Assembly: GCA_963978905.1 (NCBI GenBank)
Contig: OZ022260.1
Coordinates: 41,290,259-41,354,258, forward strand
Length of the DNA stretch: 64,000 bases
Source: Trichostrongylus colubriformis
Lineage: Eukaryota; Nematoda; Chromadorea; Rhabditida; Trichostrongylidae
Direction of reading: 5' to 3'
The notes under the pieces are model-generated. The model had not been told where the DNA came from. It ran no database searches and was given only the letters and a program-made list of their open reading frames with translations. The number at the start of each line of letters is the position of its first letter. Within the stretch, counting starts at the first letter, position 1. Both the position numbers and the translations under genes were made by a program. Below, one piece after another: positions 47,271 to 57,377 of the stretch.

Positions 47271-47276
47271 AATAAA
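47271..47276 (+). promoter_or_regulatory. Polyadenylation signal of the receptor gene
   Basis: AATAAA 53 bp after the receptor stop codon. A second one at about 47571 is an alternative. Confidence 0.5.
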
Positions 47277-47279
47277 AAT

Positions 47280-47800
47280 CAGGATCAATATGTGTTGTTG
47301 TTGTGGTCCACTTATCGATTTTTATTACCGTAGTATAGCTATGCACTCTATCAGACCTTTTGTCCCATTCGCTCCCATGGATCGAATTCAGCTCCCTTGC
47401 GTCGAGCATCACCACCTGTCTTCGCGTAGCTTTTCCTTTTCGTCAAGGAGATCAGCTTTCTTTTCACGGGCTGTGAACGGAATGATTCACCTGAAGCTTA
47501 ACTGAATGAGGAGATGAGCATTTTTAAATTTCCATTTGTTCGGGATAATCAAAGTTGATGACAATCGCTCAATAAAAACGATATTTATAGCGATTCACTG
47601 GAACTGTTTTGTCTATCTTAGAATTCAATCAGATTTAGGTGTACACTCCTATAGGGCTTATCTCGACTAATGAGTGGCCTCTTTCCGTGATAGCTATGTG
47701 ATTATTCGTTTTTCCGTTAATGGTGGGGCTGTATTTTTGCCGTTCTCCGTAGCATTCTCTCTAATGTGTCCCTGAGTCCATCTCGGTAGGCCCATCTTAT
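47280..47800. other. No gene recognised between receptor and hAT-like element
   Basis: Read on the - strand immediately next to the insertion site, the pre-insertion sequence has an open stretch (RLWRIRWAYRDGLRDTLERM) resembling the end of an RTE polyprotein, so the element may have landed in an old retrotransposon. Confidence 0.3.
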
Positions 47801-48340
47801 TCTCCAGACAGGATCAAGCGTCCAGTTGAGGAAAATTTTCAAAAAATACGACCCCCCACCGAAAAGGGGGCCCCATTACGACCCCCCCCTCTTTTTGCAC
47901 AGAACCCATCAAATTAGCATTTTTTGATTTTTTGAATACTAATCACCAATATACAACTAAATGGACGCAAAAACCCGAAAAATATGTGGTACAGGTGGAA
48001 TTCCCAATAATATACACCAATATATAAACTATGAATCCTAGATTACAGATCGGATCACGCTTCTATCTCATAATCGAACAATTATAAATAATAATCCAGA
48101 TTACCCTACACATCTACAGAAGTTCAGGATCTCATCTCAGGCGACGGCTGCGACGCGGCAATCGAAGGAGCGCGATATCTTCCCCATACTAAATCCCGAC
48201 ATTATTAAAACACTTCAAACTTTACCTAGAGCCCATCTTTAAAACAGCTGTAAACTGTTTTCCTAATAACTCCCTTAGACCTATCTATTGGCCGCTAGCT
48301 TTCCTCAATGGTTGCTTAGTTCTCGATATGGAATTCCAGT

Positions 48341-48695
48341 TGAGGATTAGTTGAGGAAAATTTCGAAGTGTTCCACGGAAATGGCCATAACTTCCTTCAA
48401 ACTTAACCGCATGAGTTCGTTTTGGTGAAGCATGGTCTGCTAGGTTGTCGCTTCCGAACGACTACCTGAGCTATGCATATCTTCAAAACGAAGAAAGTTA
48501 TTTTGAGAGAAGCCAGATGAGGATTAGTTGAGGAAAATTTCGAAGTGTTTCACGGAAGTGGCCATAACTTCCTTCAAACTTAATTATATGAGTTCATTTG
48601 GGTGAAGCAGGGTCTGCTAGGTTGGCGCTTTCGAATGACTACCTGAGCCATGCCATATCTTCAAAACGAAGCAAGAAAAGTTCAAAAAAGCCAGT
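48341..48695. repeat. Tandem duplication (177-178 bp x 2) inside the hAT-like element
   Basis: Units begin TGAGGATTAGTTGAGGAAAA at 48341 and 48518, with the start of a third (TGAGGAAAG) at 48696. Identity is high but clearly below 100 percent. Confidence 0.85.
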
Positions 48696-49169
48696 TGAGG
48701 AAAGCTTTTTTCGTCGAATTTGCGAGATCTTTCCACGAATCTTCCCAAAAATCGATTCATTGTTACTGAAATTTTTATAGTATGCATCCTTCGCTCTCGG
48801 AGGCCTAGTGGAAAGGCGAGAAGCGTCGTCAGCTTCTCTGTGGGATGCGCCATGCATCAGGATTTCATCCACATTCTCAATGAATACAAACGTTTTTCCG
48901 GTTCGCATAGTGGCCGCCAACACTAGATTACGTACTTGCGATCGTAGTAAGATATGGAAGAAGTCCATATCAGCTAATTTTCCGCTTTTATCCCATTGTT
49001 TCTGGAGTGTCCATCCACGGCGGTACCCGCTGTTAGATATCGCTTTCCACGGCTTATCGGTGAATTTCGGAGGTGTCTCTGTACGTGGTTTCGGTGTCAG
49101 CGGACCAACGAAAGAGTTATTGGTACTGGCCGGTTTCGTTGTGGATTGCGCCATGCATGAGGTTTCCAT
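48639..49169 (-). CDS. Unknown 176-codon ORF carried by the hAT-like element
   Basis: Intronless, from ATG 49169 to a stop at 48639. The N-terminal part is Thr/Pro-rich (QSTTKPASTNNSFVGPLTPK). The centre is basic and aromatic (GYRRGWTLQKQWDKSGKLAD), followed by FFHILLRSQVRNLVLAATMR, then TGKTFVFIENVDEILMHG, which superficially recalls a nucleotide-binding loop but lacks the full P-loop spacing. The last third is basic (IRGKISQIRRKK) and runs into the tandem repeat. I recognise no family; it may be a captured gene fragment or a chance frame, although its length argues for selection at some time. Confidence 0.4.
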   Translation of the reverse strand: METSCMAQSTTKPASTNNSFVGPLTPKPRTETPPKFTDKPWKAISNSGYRRGWTLQKQWDKSGKLADMDFFHILLRSQVRNLVLAATMRTGKTFVFIENVDEILMHGASHREADDASRLSTRPPRAKDAYYKNFSNNESIFGKIRGKISQIRRKKLSSTGFFELFLLRFEDMAWLR

Positions 49170-49370
49170 GGTTATTAAGTTAAATTAGTTGCGGGTTCGA
49201 ACCCATTCAGTCAATTTAATCACTTCTCCCCTTACACTTTAGACCCCAAACCTGAGAAAGTCTGCTGATCACTGCCTACCTCAACAATTACGACCCCCTC
49301 CCCTCCTAGCGGACCAAATACGACCCCCCTGTTGAGGATTCCTCAACGGAGGCTTGACCCTGTCTCCAGA

Positions 49371-50685
49371 GCCGTTCACTTTCAACTGAGATCTACAAGA
49401 GGAGTTTGCTCGAGGGCAAAAGAATGCAAGTGCTTGCAAGAAACGACCATACTTGGCCAACTTTTCAAGTGTTATGCCATGTGAGCGCTTCTGGATGCTG
49501 ATTGCAAATTCCACAGCATCGAGAGAATCTGTTCCTATATAGGTCGTGGTGCTCTGCAAAGCGCTGTCTTCTCTTCGGAAAAAAAATCACATAGGGGAGA
49601 ATCGTCTGAATTTCGAATTTTTCTTAAAACACTATTTTTTTGGCAAAAGGAAGCATGCAAAAGTGTTTGGCAAGTGTGGAGCGAAGAGGAAGGAGAGCAT
49701 CCATAAGAGATAAAGGATTCGGCTGTTCATATCGCTTATTTATCAGTGAGATGAGCTTTCAACGAGAAGTGACTCCTTGCTTGAAGGCACTACGACCGCT
49801 AGGTACTCCTGGTTTTCAGGTATTAGAAAAAAATGTACCGTAAATGTGTGAGGCTTAAGGGGACGATATGTGGCGCAATTTCCACCGAGATATGTGCACT
49901 GAACTCCTTATTATGGCCATGCCGTGGTGCGCGAATGCGCATGGCCGAGTTGGCACGCCCAACCCCGGCTTGGTCGTTGTCTCGCCCCTCCACTCTTGGA
50001 GAATCCGCTTAGACGCGCCCTGTACGAGAATTTAAGGGCGCAAAGGTTTCGATTTACCGTTCCATCCATCCGTACCCTACTTCACTACTATGTACTATTA
50101 GTAGTAGTAGGGGGCTCAACAATTCGGCGCTCCTATATGGCACCATTTCGTCACGCGCAAAACGCTGCCAGAAGAATTGTCTGTCCTAATGGCACACACT
50201 CATTTACTATTTGTATATAGTTTCTTCAAGCATGAGCATTTCCTCGTGAAGCTCTATGTAGCTTTGCTCGTGGGTTAGAGACTGTAATCAGCGTGCGAAA
50301 CGTATCAGATGGTAATTGCAAAGGCGAGCTATTTTGAACTACAGTTGTCCCCATGGTAACAGTCTTATGTATTCTACTAATTGAAGGCACAATCAAAGGT
50401 AAAGAAAAAATGCAGAATGGAAAATGTTTCTAGTAAACCAATCCAAGTTCAAAGCACATGATCTGTGGCGAGAAAGGCGGTTGTGGGTCTTCATCGCAAT
50501 CTCGCGCGTGGTCTTTCACGCTGCCTTGCATCCGCTGGACGAGTTACAGCGAGAGCGGGACAACTTTGCGACTGGCAGGCATAGCCCCTCGATGTTTACA
50601 TCTCGATCAAATCTTTGGGTTCCTATTCCTCAAGCTTTGGACCGTTTCACTCCGTTCTTCACTGTTGCACTACTGAGCACGATTA
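49371..50685. other. No complete gene; one coding-like - strand frame
   Basis: Directly next to the hAT-like insertion, the - strand from ATG 49559 is open for about 60 codons (MQSTTTYIGTDSLDAVEFAI and on) up to the insertion point. Removing the element, the frame meets a stop immediately (VNGSGE then TAA). It is protein-like, unassigned. No other feature was seen. Confidence 0.3.
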
Positions 50686-50688
50686 CTT

Positions 50689-53600
50689 TCATATTTCACC
50701 ATTGTCCCACAGACTGCTTAAGCACCCCTGAAAGTGTTTCTACGCACACTGGTCCGTGATGGTGACCATATTCTGACTGCACGTGGGAGGATGCCAAACT
50801 GTTGCCTCCCGAAAAATCGAAGCTTACCATTGGAGGCTCGAGAACAATCGTGCACCCAGCAAAAATGCAGCGGTGCGTTTTTCTACTCATGGAACGTCGC
50901 TGGACAATATTGCGGATAGTGTTATAGCAGAAACCTTCAAGAATGTCAAATATAGAGAAAAGACTCTGACCTTCATGTATTTGAGCAGAGCGGCTCAATA
51001 ATGGAACCATTCTGGGTGCAGATTTGTGATGTATGGCATTTTGTGATCGAAATTGATTCTGGAAAATTCCGAGTGAGTATTTCATGAAGTCACCATCTCC
51101 TTAGGTAGAGCACCTTTGGCATGACGATTGTGGGTACTTGTGGATGCCTCTCGATCATTTCCTTCGGCATATCAATCGTGGCCACCTGAGGGTTTCGAGC
51201 AATCTTCTCCATCTGAAAATCATTCTATTCATTCTCCACCATCCCTATAATGCGACTCGGATGGCCACAATAATCAATTATCAATCTTTATTGATTGATT
51301 GTGTCTTTTGAAAATAACCTCTTGTTTTTGTTTCGCCTCCTCTTTAAGCCTAGCGATTACTTCCTCGACAGTTAGTTCACGTTCATCGACGGGCTGGAAC
51401 TCTTTTGGTGCCTTCACTGTCTTGGCCATGGCGATTTTCTGAATAAAGTACCCTGACTTCTTCAATGTATCTACTGCTCGCTATATTACCGTACCAGTCC
51501 GCTTTTCTTGGGTAAAGTTGAGCCGATATGCAGAAATTTGACAACCGATTCTGTTGCAGCAGTGCTGATAGTACTAGGCTCTGTAGTAGTGGTTGTAGTT
51601 GTAGTGCTTTCAGTAGTTGTGTGGCTTGGTGGTAAGGTCAACTCAGCGTCGGAGTCTATTGCAGAGGAGAGTGTGTCGTAAGATCCGCTTGAGATTGGAG
51701 ATTGTGTGTTTGGGCTCTGGAAATTTAAAATATAATCGAGGGTAATATTTTTCTTGTTAATGAACACTTAGAATTTTGTTCAGGAGTCTTACTTCGGAAT
51801 CGAAAAATTAAAGAGTACCAGAAGTTCCCACTGAGAAAGCCCTACTCTATTTAACTCGATTTTAATACTGTACATAATGCCAGTAGTGTGTTGACATAAG
51901 CGCTTGTCCGCGCGTGGCGTTATGGTTGCGAGCCAAAGTCCAGCCTGACGAGGAAAAATTTTGAGAAATATAACCCCTAAAAAAGAGACTGCCGCACGGT
52001 CCCACTTGAAGTTTCTCGAAAAATAACCTCAATCCTCATCTCCTGTTCCAGAACCTCCCCCAACGATGCCCGACGCCTCCAAAACTGCGAATCTGTCGCC
52101 GTAGAACTGTCTGTGTCTATGCTCGAGGCATCTCCCCCCCCTCCCCTCAAAAAGTCATCAGTTGATATAACAATGCCACCGCCATCTGATACAAATTGAT
52201 TATCTGTTGACGACCCCGCTTTTGGAGATCACCTCATGGCTCACTGGTTTGAAATTTTCCTCCTCGGTGGTGGGGAGAGGATGTCGAGGAACAGTTGATG
52301 GATTTTGAAAAATATGATACCTCTCCAACCCCTGATACGATCATCAATCCCACCTTCCAACCCAGAATACGATGCCCCTTTTGAGCGATCCCGACGAAGC
52401 CGTTAGTTTGGTGCGAGCTATGAGCGTCATGCTAGTTGGGTTCTGAAACAGTCACGCGAAAGGCGAGGCGTAGTACACTGTCATCGCTACCATATATGCC
52501 CCCAATCGCTAATTTTCATCATTTCAAATTTTTCAATTTCATCATTTTCATCGTTTCAAAGACAGTAGGTGCCCTTGGGAAGGGGGGGGGGGCCAGGGCA
52601 ATCGTGCTCGGGCTCTACCCATCGGCTTCCATAACACCATTAGGACGCTGAAATTTGTAGACATCATGCAAATGATTTATGTTCACAAAGAATTTCCAGG
52701 AAGGGGTTCAGCGCATGGCTCACTCCTAAAACGGATCAGTGGCATACTTTGATGCTCACAACTTTTATTTGACCAGCTTCCGACTAGTAAATGAACATCA
52801 CCTGGAAACTTACTGTCAGTTCTTGTGAATTGCCTCGTCGTGCACTCTCTGTCAACGACGGCGTGAACTCAGTCAAAGGAACTGCTGACTCATCAACCAC
52901 AAGGGTGTTATTAGCTTGAGCCACAGCTGAAATCATTTCCTAAAATATCATTCAGGGCGATAAATGGCCACGATTTCCTCTGCCATTCAAAAAAATACCT
53001 TATTATTAGGAGCATGGTGTTGCGAATTAAGAATACCAGGTGGGAAGCCAACTTTAGCAACATCCATAGCAAAGTGTAGGGGTTCTAATGGTTTTTACAA
53101 GAATAGAAAGCTGTTTTTATTGGAAGCGGTCAAAACACAATTATATTTCCTTCTTGAAGATTGACTGTGACAATGAATTTGAGCAAAAAGCACCTGCGCT
53201 TAATTTACCTTATTTTTCGTAAAGCCTGTGTTCTATTGATGAATTGCATGCAGAATATTTCCAACTTTCTAAGTGAACTTCGCTTGAAGGTACATTTTGC
53301 CTTCTCTAGGAGGCGGGCATCATCTTAATCTTCACAGGTGCGAGAGCGCTGGGGGGCGTGTTCAACCTTAGCATGTAGGAACGTGACCGAAACGTCCCTT
53401 ATGCGCTGCCGCCATAAAAGAAGTCAAAGCGTGCCAGTTTGGATGAGTGAAATGTGCTTTCAAGTTTCTCTGTTCACTCTGCTATCTATTTATGTACACA
53501 TAATTATTTATTAAATCTGATCGTATGAATATTCTCAAGTATCGTCTCACCTCTCACAAAATCTCCCATTGGCTTGATACGATTCAAGTACACGATTCCT

Positions 53601-54589
53601 GATGGCGGTAAATCTCGAACTTTTTGAAAGCCTCTGAAAATTTCCCACGATACAATTACGATGTAATACAGTGCGAAACCAGACAGCCTTGAAGCGGTAC
53701 CAGACAAGATCCACTGTCCTTCCCCGCCTTCAACAATTAATCAATCAAATTTTAGGTGAATTTTGTCGAGATTTTCCACCCCGAATCTACACACATTTCG
53801 CAGCATCACTGTACTTTAAACAGCTGTTGCATAAACGGGATCGGGAGCTTTTGCCAAGCCAACATGGTGGGTCGCCACAAATCGGCAAACCCTCGATTTC
53901 ATCACACCGTTCACAATCTTGCTAAGGTTTGTCCACAATGGGTGGTCGAGAGTACTCACATCGTGTGGTACTTCTGAATATTCCGTTTTGTACAGATCCC
54001 CAAGGCCTTCCGCATTCAAGTAGCTGATATTCCGTTGAGATACCTTCGGAAGCAGATTCAGTACATGGATAGTGACTTGCCACCATACCAGCATAGCCCT
54101 AGTAGCAATAGCTCTATGACTACCACACCGACAGGTCATTCTATAGGAACTTCCCACGAGATATCCACCTACTGTTCTAGGCAGACGTGGACGCCGTAGG
54201 TGTACTAAAGGCCGGCCGACTAGGGCTTCCTATTTTCCTAATAGTGAACTTTTATCTTTTTCATTATTCTCTGTTTTGCATACTTAGCGGATGTCCGCCA
54301 TAGGCAAAGCGATTCGTTTTTGGCACCCCTGTGTAGGCGTTCCCTTACCATGCTCACCCACAAGCTCTGAAATAGGCACTGATCTTACGCTTGGGAAACC
54401 AGTCTTTCAAATGTACACACAATGATCGACCAGCTCTAAACATGAAGCAGCTTGAAGAACTTCTTACCTGACTGAACTTTGGATCGGGTACATCTCTTTG
54501 GGATGAAGCTTGGGATTCACCGGATGCAAATAGATGAAGGGCTCAGCGGCGGCCAATTGAATAAGCATCAATGGTAGAAGTAAGGCCAT
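50689..54589 (-). CDS. Secreted protein with Thr/Ser-rich linker, 9 exons, unknown function
   Basis: The exons on the - strand are 54468-54589, 53551-53633, 52999-53084, 52814-52939, 51495-51716, 51319-51438, 51114-51212, 50828-51058 and 50689-50727, all phase-compatible, giving 375 residues. ATG 54589 opens a signal peptide (MALLLPLMLIQLAAA) and then EPFIYLHPVNPKLHP. Next come LPPSGIVYLNRIKPMGD, VGFPPGILNSQHHAPNNK, a Thr/Ser-rich mucin-like run (about residues 160-195), a charged helix with ELTVEEVIARLKEEAKQKQ, two similar segments (NPQVATIDMP and HPQVPTIVMP), and a basic C-terminal part with a few cysteines. It is predicted to be extracellular, probably O-glycosylated. The last two exons are less certain: exon 7 could read through to a stop at 51090. 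Intron 1 holds a cysteine-rich frame. The family is not recognised. Confidence 0.7.
53829..53943 (-). CDS. Cysteine-rich exon-like frame inside intron 1 of the secreted-protein gene
   Basis: After CAAACCTTAG the - strand reads QDCERCDEIEGLPICGDPPC, then WLGKSSRSRLCNSC and LKYSDAAKCV before TAG. The CxxC ... LCNSC pattern resembles a GATA-type zinc finger (CxxC ... CNxC) but with 22 residues between the pairs instead of 17-18 and two extra cysteines. Its frame does not fit between exons 1 and 2 of the host gene. It may be a relic, an alternative exon or chance. Confidence 0.2.
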
Positions 54590-54739
54590 TATTACCGCTT
54601 AAAAACGAGCTTTTCAGATTTGAAGCACGAATGAAGATTTAGTTAGACCAAAAACGTAATAGCGAACATAACCATGTCGAAAAACACTTTATCAATGTTG
54701 AAGATCTCGTGAGAGTTTTTCCATAGGAAGTGGAAACTA

Positions 54740-55247
54740 CAGTAGCGCTCAAAAGTCTTCGGCGGAATGGTCTTTCACTTGGGTTTTTTCACTTGTAACT
54801 TTTTTGCAACTGCACCGATTTAAGAGAAATTTTAGTATTTTGTACTTGGAGATACTGCATACTTAATATACTATTTTGGCGCGCAACGGTGTAGGTTACG
54901 TGGTTATATGAAATTTTTTAATTTTGGCATGCCATCGCTATGCCGTCCCGCTGTGCCGCTGTCATCAAAAGTCGTGGTCTTTCTACAAAATATTAATGTT
55001 CTCTGAGGCTTGCTCTTTTTGTTTTTGTATAGAAAACCGTTTTTCTTGAACAAGCCTCTTACTTTTTTTGGGTGGTCTTGTAGTAAATTCTTGTAAAAAA
55101 TCATGAAAAGTGGCAAGCGGCGCTCAAGTAGAAGGAAATGTTGACAATAGTTTCAGGCACCACATATTAAAATTTTGTCAAATTTGGTCAAGTAGAAAAA
55201 AAGTTATGACAAAAAAGTTTTGGCCGAAGACTTTTGAGCGCTACTGT
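54740..55247. mobile_element. Tc1-type MITE, 508 bp
   Basis: Perfect terminal inverted repeats CAGTAGCGCTCAAAAGTCTT plus CGGC, with TA on both sides. Inside are no complete transposase domains. The CAGT start and TA target place it with Tc1/mariner elements, non-autonomous. Confidence 0.88.
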
Positions 55248-55276
55248 ATGTGGCAGCAACTGAACGTTTCGGATGT

Positions 55277-56693
55277 GGGTGGGTACAAAGTGGTACGAAT
55301 GAAAGATTTCGCACATATGGTGCGAACCTCTCGCACCTGTGGTGCGAGGAAACAATAACGAGGTGCGAGAATCAAGGGGTCATCCGTTGCCCAAAATTTG
55401 CAGTGACAGCAAGTAAGGTCAAGTAATTAACAAATTAACTGACTAGAAAAGGGAAGAAATAAGCGGAACAAACATATATTCATAACATAATCACATATGA
55501 CATGTGAATTTCTACTAATATATTTATTACCCGGAAATGCACTAAGTAAAACATGCAAATATGCTTACATCAAAGATATTTACGAAATTCAATTCCTCGA
55601 AAAAGCCACATCGCTTTTTGAAGAAACTGTTAGTGTCGCTCAAGTTCTTGGATCACACCCTACGTATGGTTTTTTATACGAGCAGCAAAATATTTGAGAA
55701 AAGCCTGATGAATGTCTTAAAAATGAGGCGACACAAAAAAGGAGAATAGTGAATGGAAAAAACTAAGAAATTCAACCTAAATGACTCAACGGAGATCGCT
55801 CCAGGTCAACAAGATGGAAGAAGTATATTTCCTCACTGAGCCCAAAAGATCCCAAGAGGTTGGTCGGGCTGAACAGATACCTTTCCTCACATTTCCAGAC
55901 GAGTCCATGAGTTTCCTCCCGGCATTTTGCTAGAAATAACATGTCCGTCGAATGGATGGGGATCATGCATCCCATCCACAGCGAGGTTTTTTTTTGGAAG
56001 GGGGCTTTTTCTCCCTTTCATATTTTTTAGTCGTATTTTTGGTTGAGAGTTAGGAAAAAGTGTTTGTAGAAGAGGAAAGAAGTTGTCTGGGATCCTCAAT
56101 TGTCTACCTAGGATTTTGGAGACACTGAGATGGTCTCTCAAAAAGTCCCTTGACCGCTCTGCACTAGCTAGCGGTACAATAAATAAATGATGACCTTTGC
56201 TGTCAATGAAGGTAGAGTTGATCGGCAGTGTCGAAAACAGTAGTCCCATCAAATTTACTCACACTAATCAAGTCGGAGGTCTGCCTATCACTTCGGTGAG
56301 AAGCAGATACAACTTCATCGTATTTGTTAATTATGACACTGTTATATGGCCTTGACGAATACATGCCTACCTTGGTTAATGGACCAATTTATTAACTTCT
56401 TTGTATCTTTGAAAGTAATATTCTGGATTTCGAAACTTTACCGTCATACCCACTATTCCGTGTTTGATATATAACGCTATTACTTATTAAAAGTTTATAA
56501 TTGAAGTCATTCCATTCCTTCCTCTATTTTGATACTTTCCTTTTCTAATCTATTTATTCCTTAATTACATGACCTTACTTGCTGTCAATGCAGGTTTTGG
56601 GCAACAGATGACCCCTCGTTTCTCGCACCTCGTAATTGTTTCTTCGCACCATATGTACGAAAATTTCCATTCGTACCACTTTGTACACACCCC
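55277..56693. mobile_element. Mutator-like element, 1.42 kb, long ends and 9-bp TSD
   Basis: Inverted ends of about 160 bp (GGGTGGGTACAAAGTGGTAC at the left; its inverse ...GTACACACCCC at the right, including GGTGCGAGAA and GACAGCAAGTAAGGTCA) are flanked by an exact 9-bp duplication TTCGGATGT (55268-55276 and 56694-56702). Long ends with a 9-bp duplication are the Mutator hallmark. The 1.1-kb interior has no transposase. It includes a 121-codon - strand frame (55887-56252) of unknown nature, which could be a captured fragment. Confidence 0.85.
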
Positions 56694-56702
56694 TTCGGAT
56701 GT

Positions 56703-57006
56703 CGGACGTTTCTATGTATTGGCAGCTTTTATTGTTTCCAGGTTGGTGTTAGTTGTTGATGTATGCATGCAGGCTTTTCTTTCCTGAGATATCAGCGAAC
56801 TGATCCTATACTGAAGTGGAAGGGCGACAAGAGATTATTGGTTACCACATTTATTGGAATGACGGGATGCGCACTGAAAAGGCCGATCATTTGGTATTAT
56901 CGGGTTAAGCACGAATGTTTTATGGCATCTTATATTGCAACAAAATCCAGTAACTGCTAGTGGGGTCCGCAGTATACGTAACAGGAGAGATATTATGAAG
57001 TGTAGA
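56703..57006. other. No gene recognised
   Basis: Short stretch between the Mutator-like element and a SINE fragment; nothing supported. Confidence 0.35.
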
Positions 57007-57104
57007 TAAAAGATGAAGTTTTTGGCGTTTATCAATCCCTTCTGTGGGAAGCGCTGCGCATTGTAGTTTCATTTAGAATCGTGGTGGCAGGTGAATGCTA
57101 AAGA
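57007..57104 (-). mobile_element. SINE fragment (copy 6, 3' end only)
   Basis: AGTTTTTGGCGTTTATCAAT, GTTTCATTTAGAATCGTGGT and GGCAGGTGAATG match the 3' third of the SINE family; the tRNA-like head is missing, as in a 5'-truncated retroposon. Confidence 0.65.
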
Positions 57105-57377
57105 TCAAGCCACGCATGTGAAGTCAATCTATTAGAGAAATTGAGAACGAGACAGATGATACTATTATATATCATTGATACCATACTGGGATGGACGCTC
57201 AGAGGACGAAATGATAAGTGTTGACAAATCCCTCCATGAAAATTTCGATGACGGATTAAAGACGTTTTTTGGAACGACGGATTGATGCCATCATCGTTCC
57301 GGTTAGCCGCTTATGTTTTAGGCTCTTCAGAGAACTTTTTGCAAGGGTGTACTATTTGAAGGAAGTTGACTGATTAG

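Larger units (their letters stand above)
47809..49362. mobile_element. 1.55-kb DNA transposon with hAT-like ends, 8-bp TSD
   Basis: Terminal inverted repeats CAGGATCAAGCGTCCAGTTG / CAGGGTCAAGCCTCCGTTGA continue to GAGGAA. An exact 8-bp duplication TCTCCAGA flanks it (47801-47808 and 49363-49370). CAGGGTC-type ends with 8-bp duplications are characteristic of hAT elements. Subterminal TACGACCCCCC tracts occur near both ends. Inside are a 177-bp tandem duplication and a 176-codon - strand frame that does not look like a hAT transposase, so mobility would depend on an enzyme from elsewhere. Confidence 0.85.

Noticed and set aside
48639..49169. Reading TGKTFVFIENVDEI as a P-loop ATPase
   Set aside because: The Walker A consensus GxxxxGK(S/T) is not met (ATMRTGKT lacks the first Gly) and no Walker B or helicase motifs follow.
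52580..52592. G-run as a possible quadruplex or regulatory element
   Set aside because: A single homopolymer-like tract within an intron with no further support; similar runs at 2098 and 59505 suggest simple low complexity.
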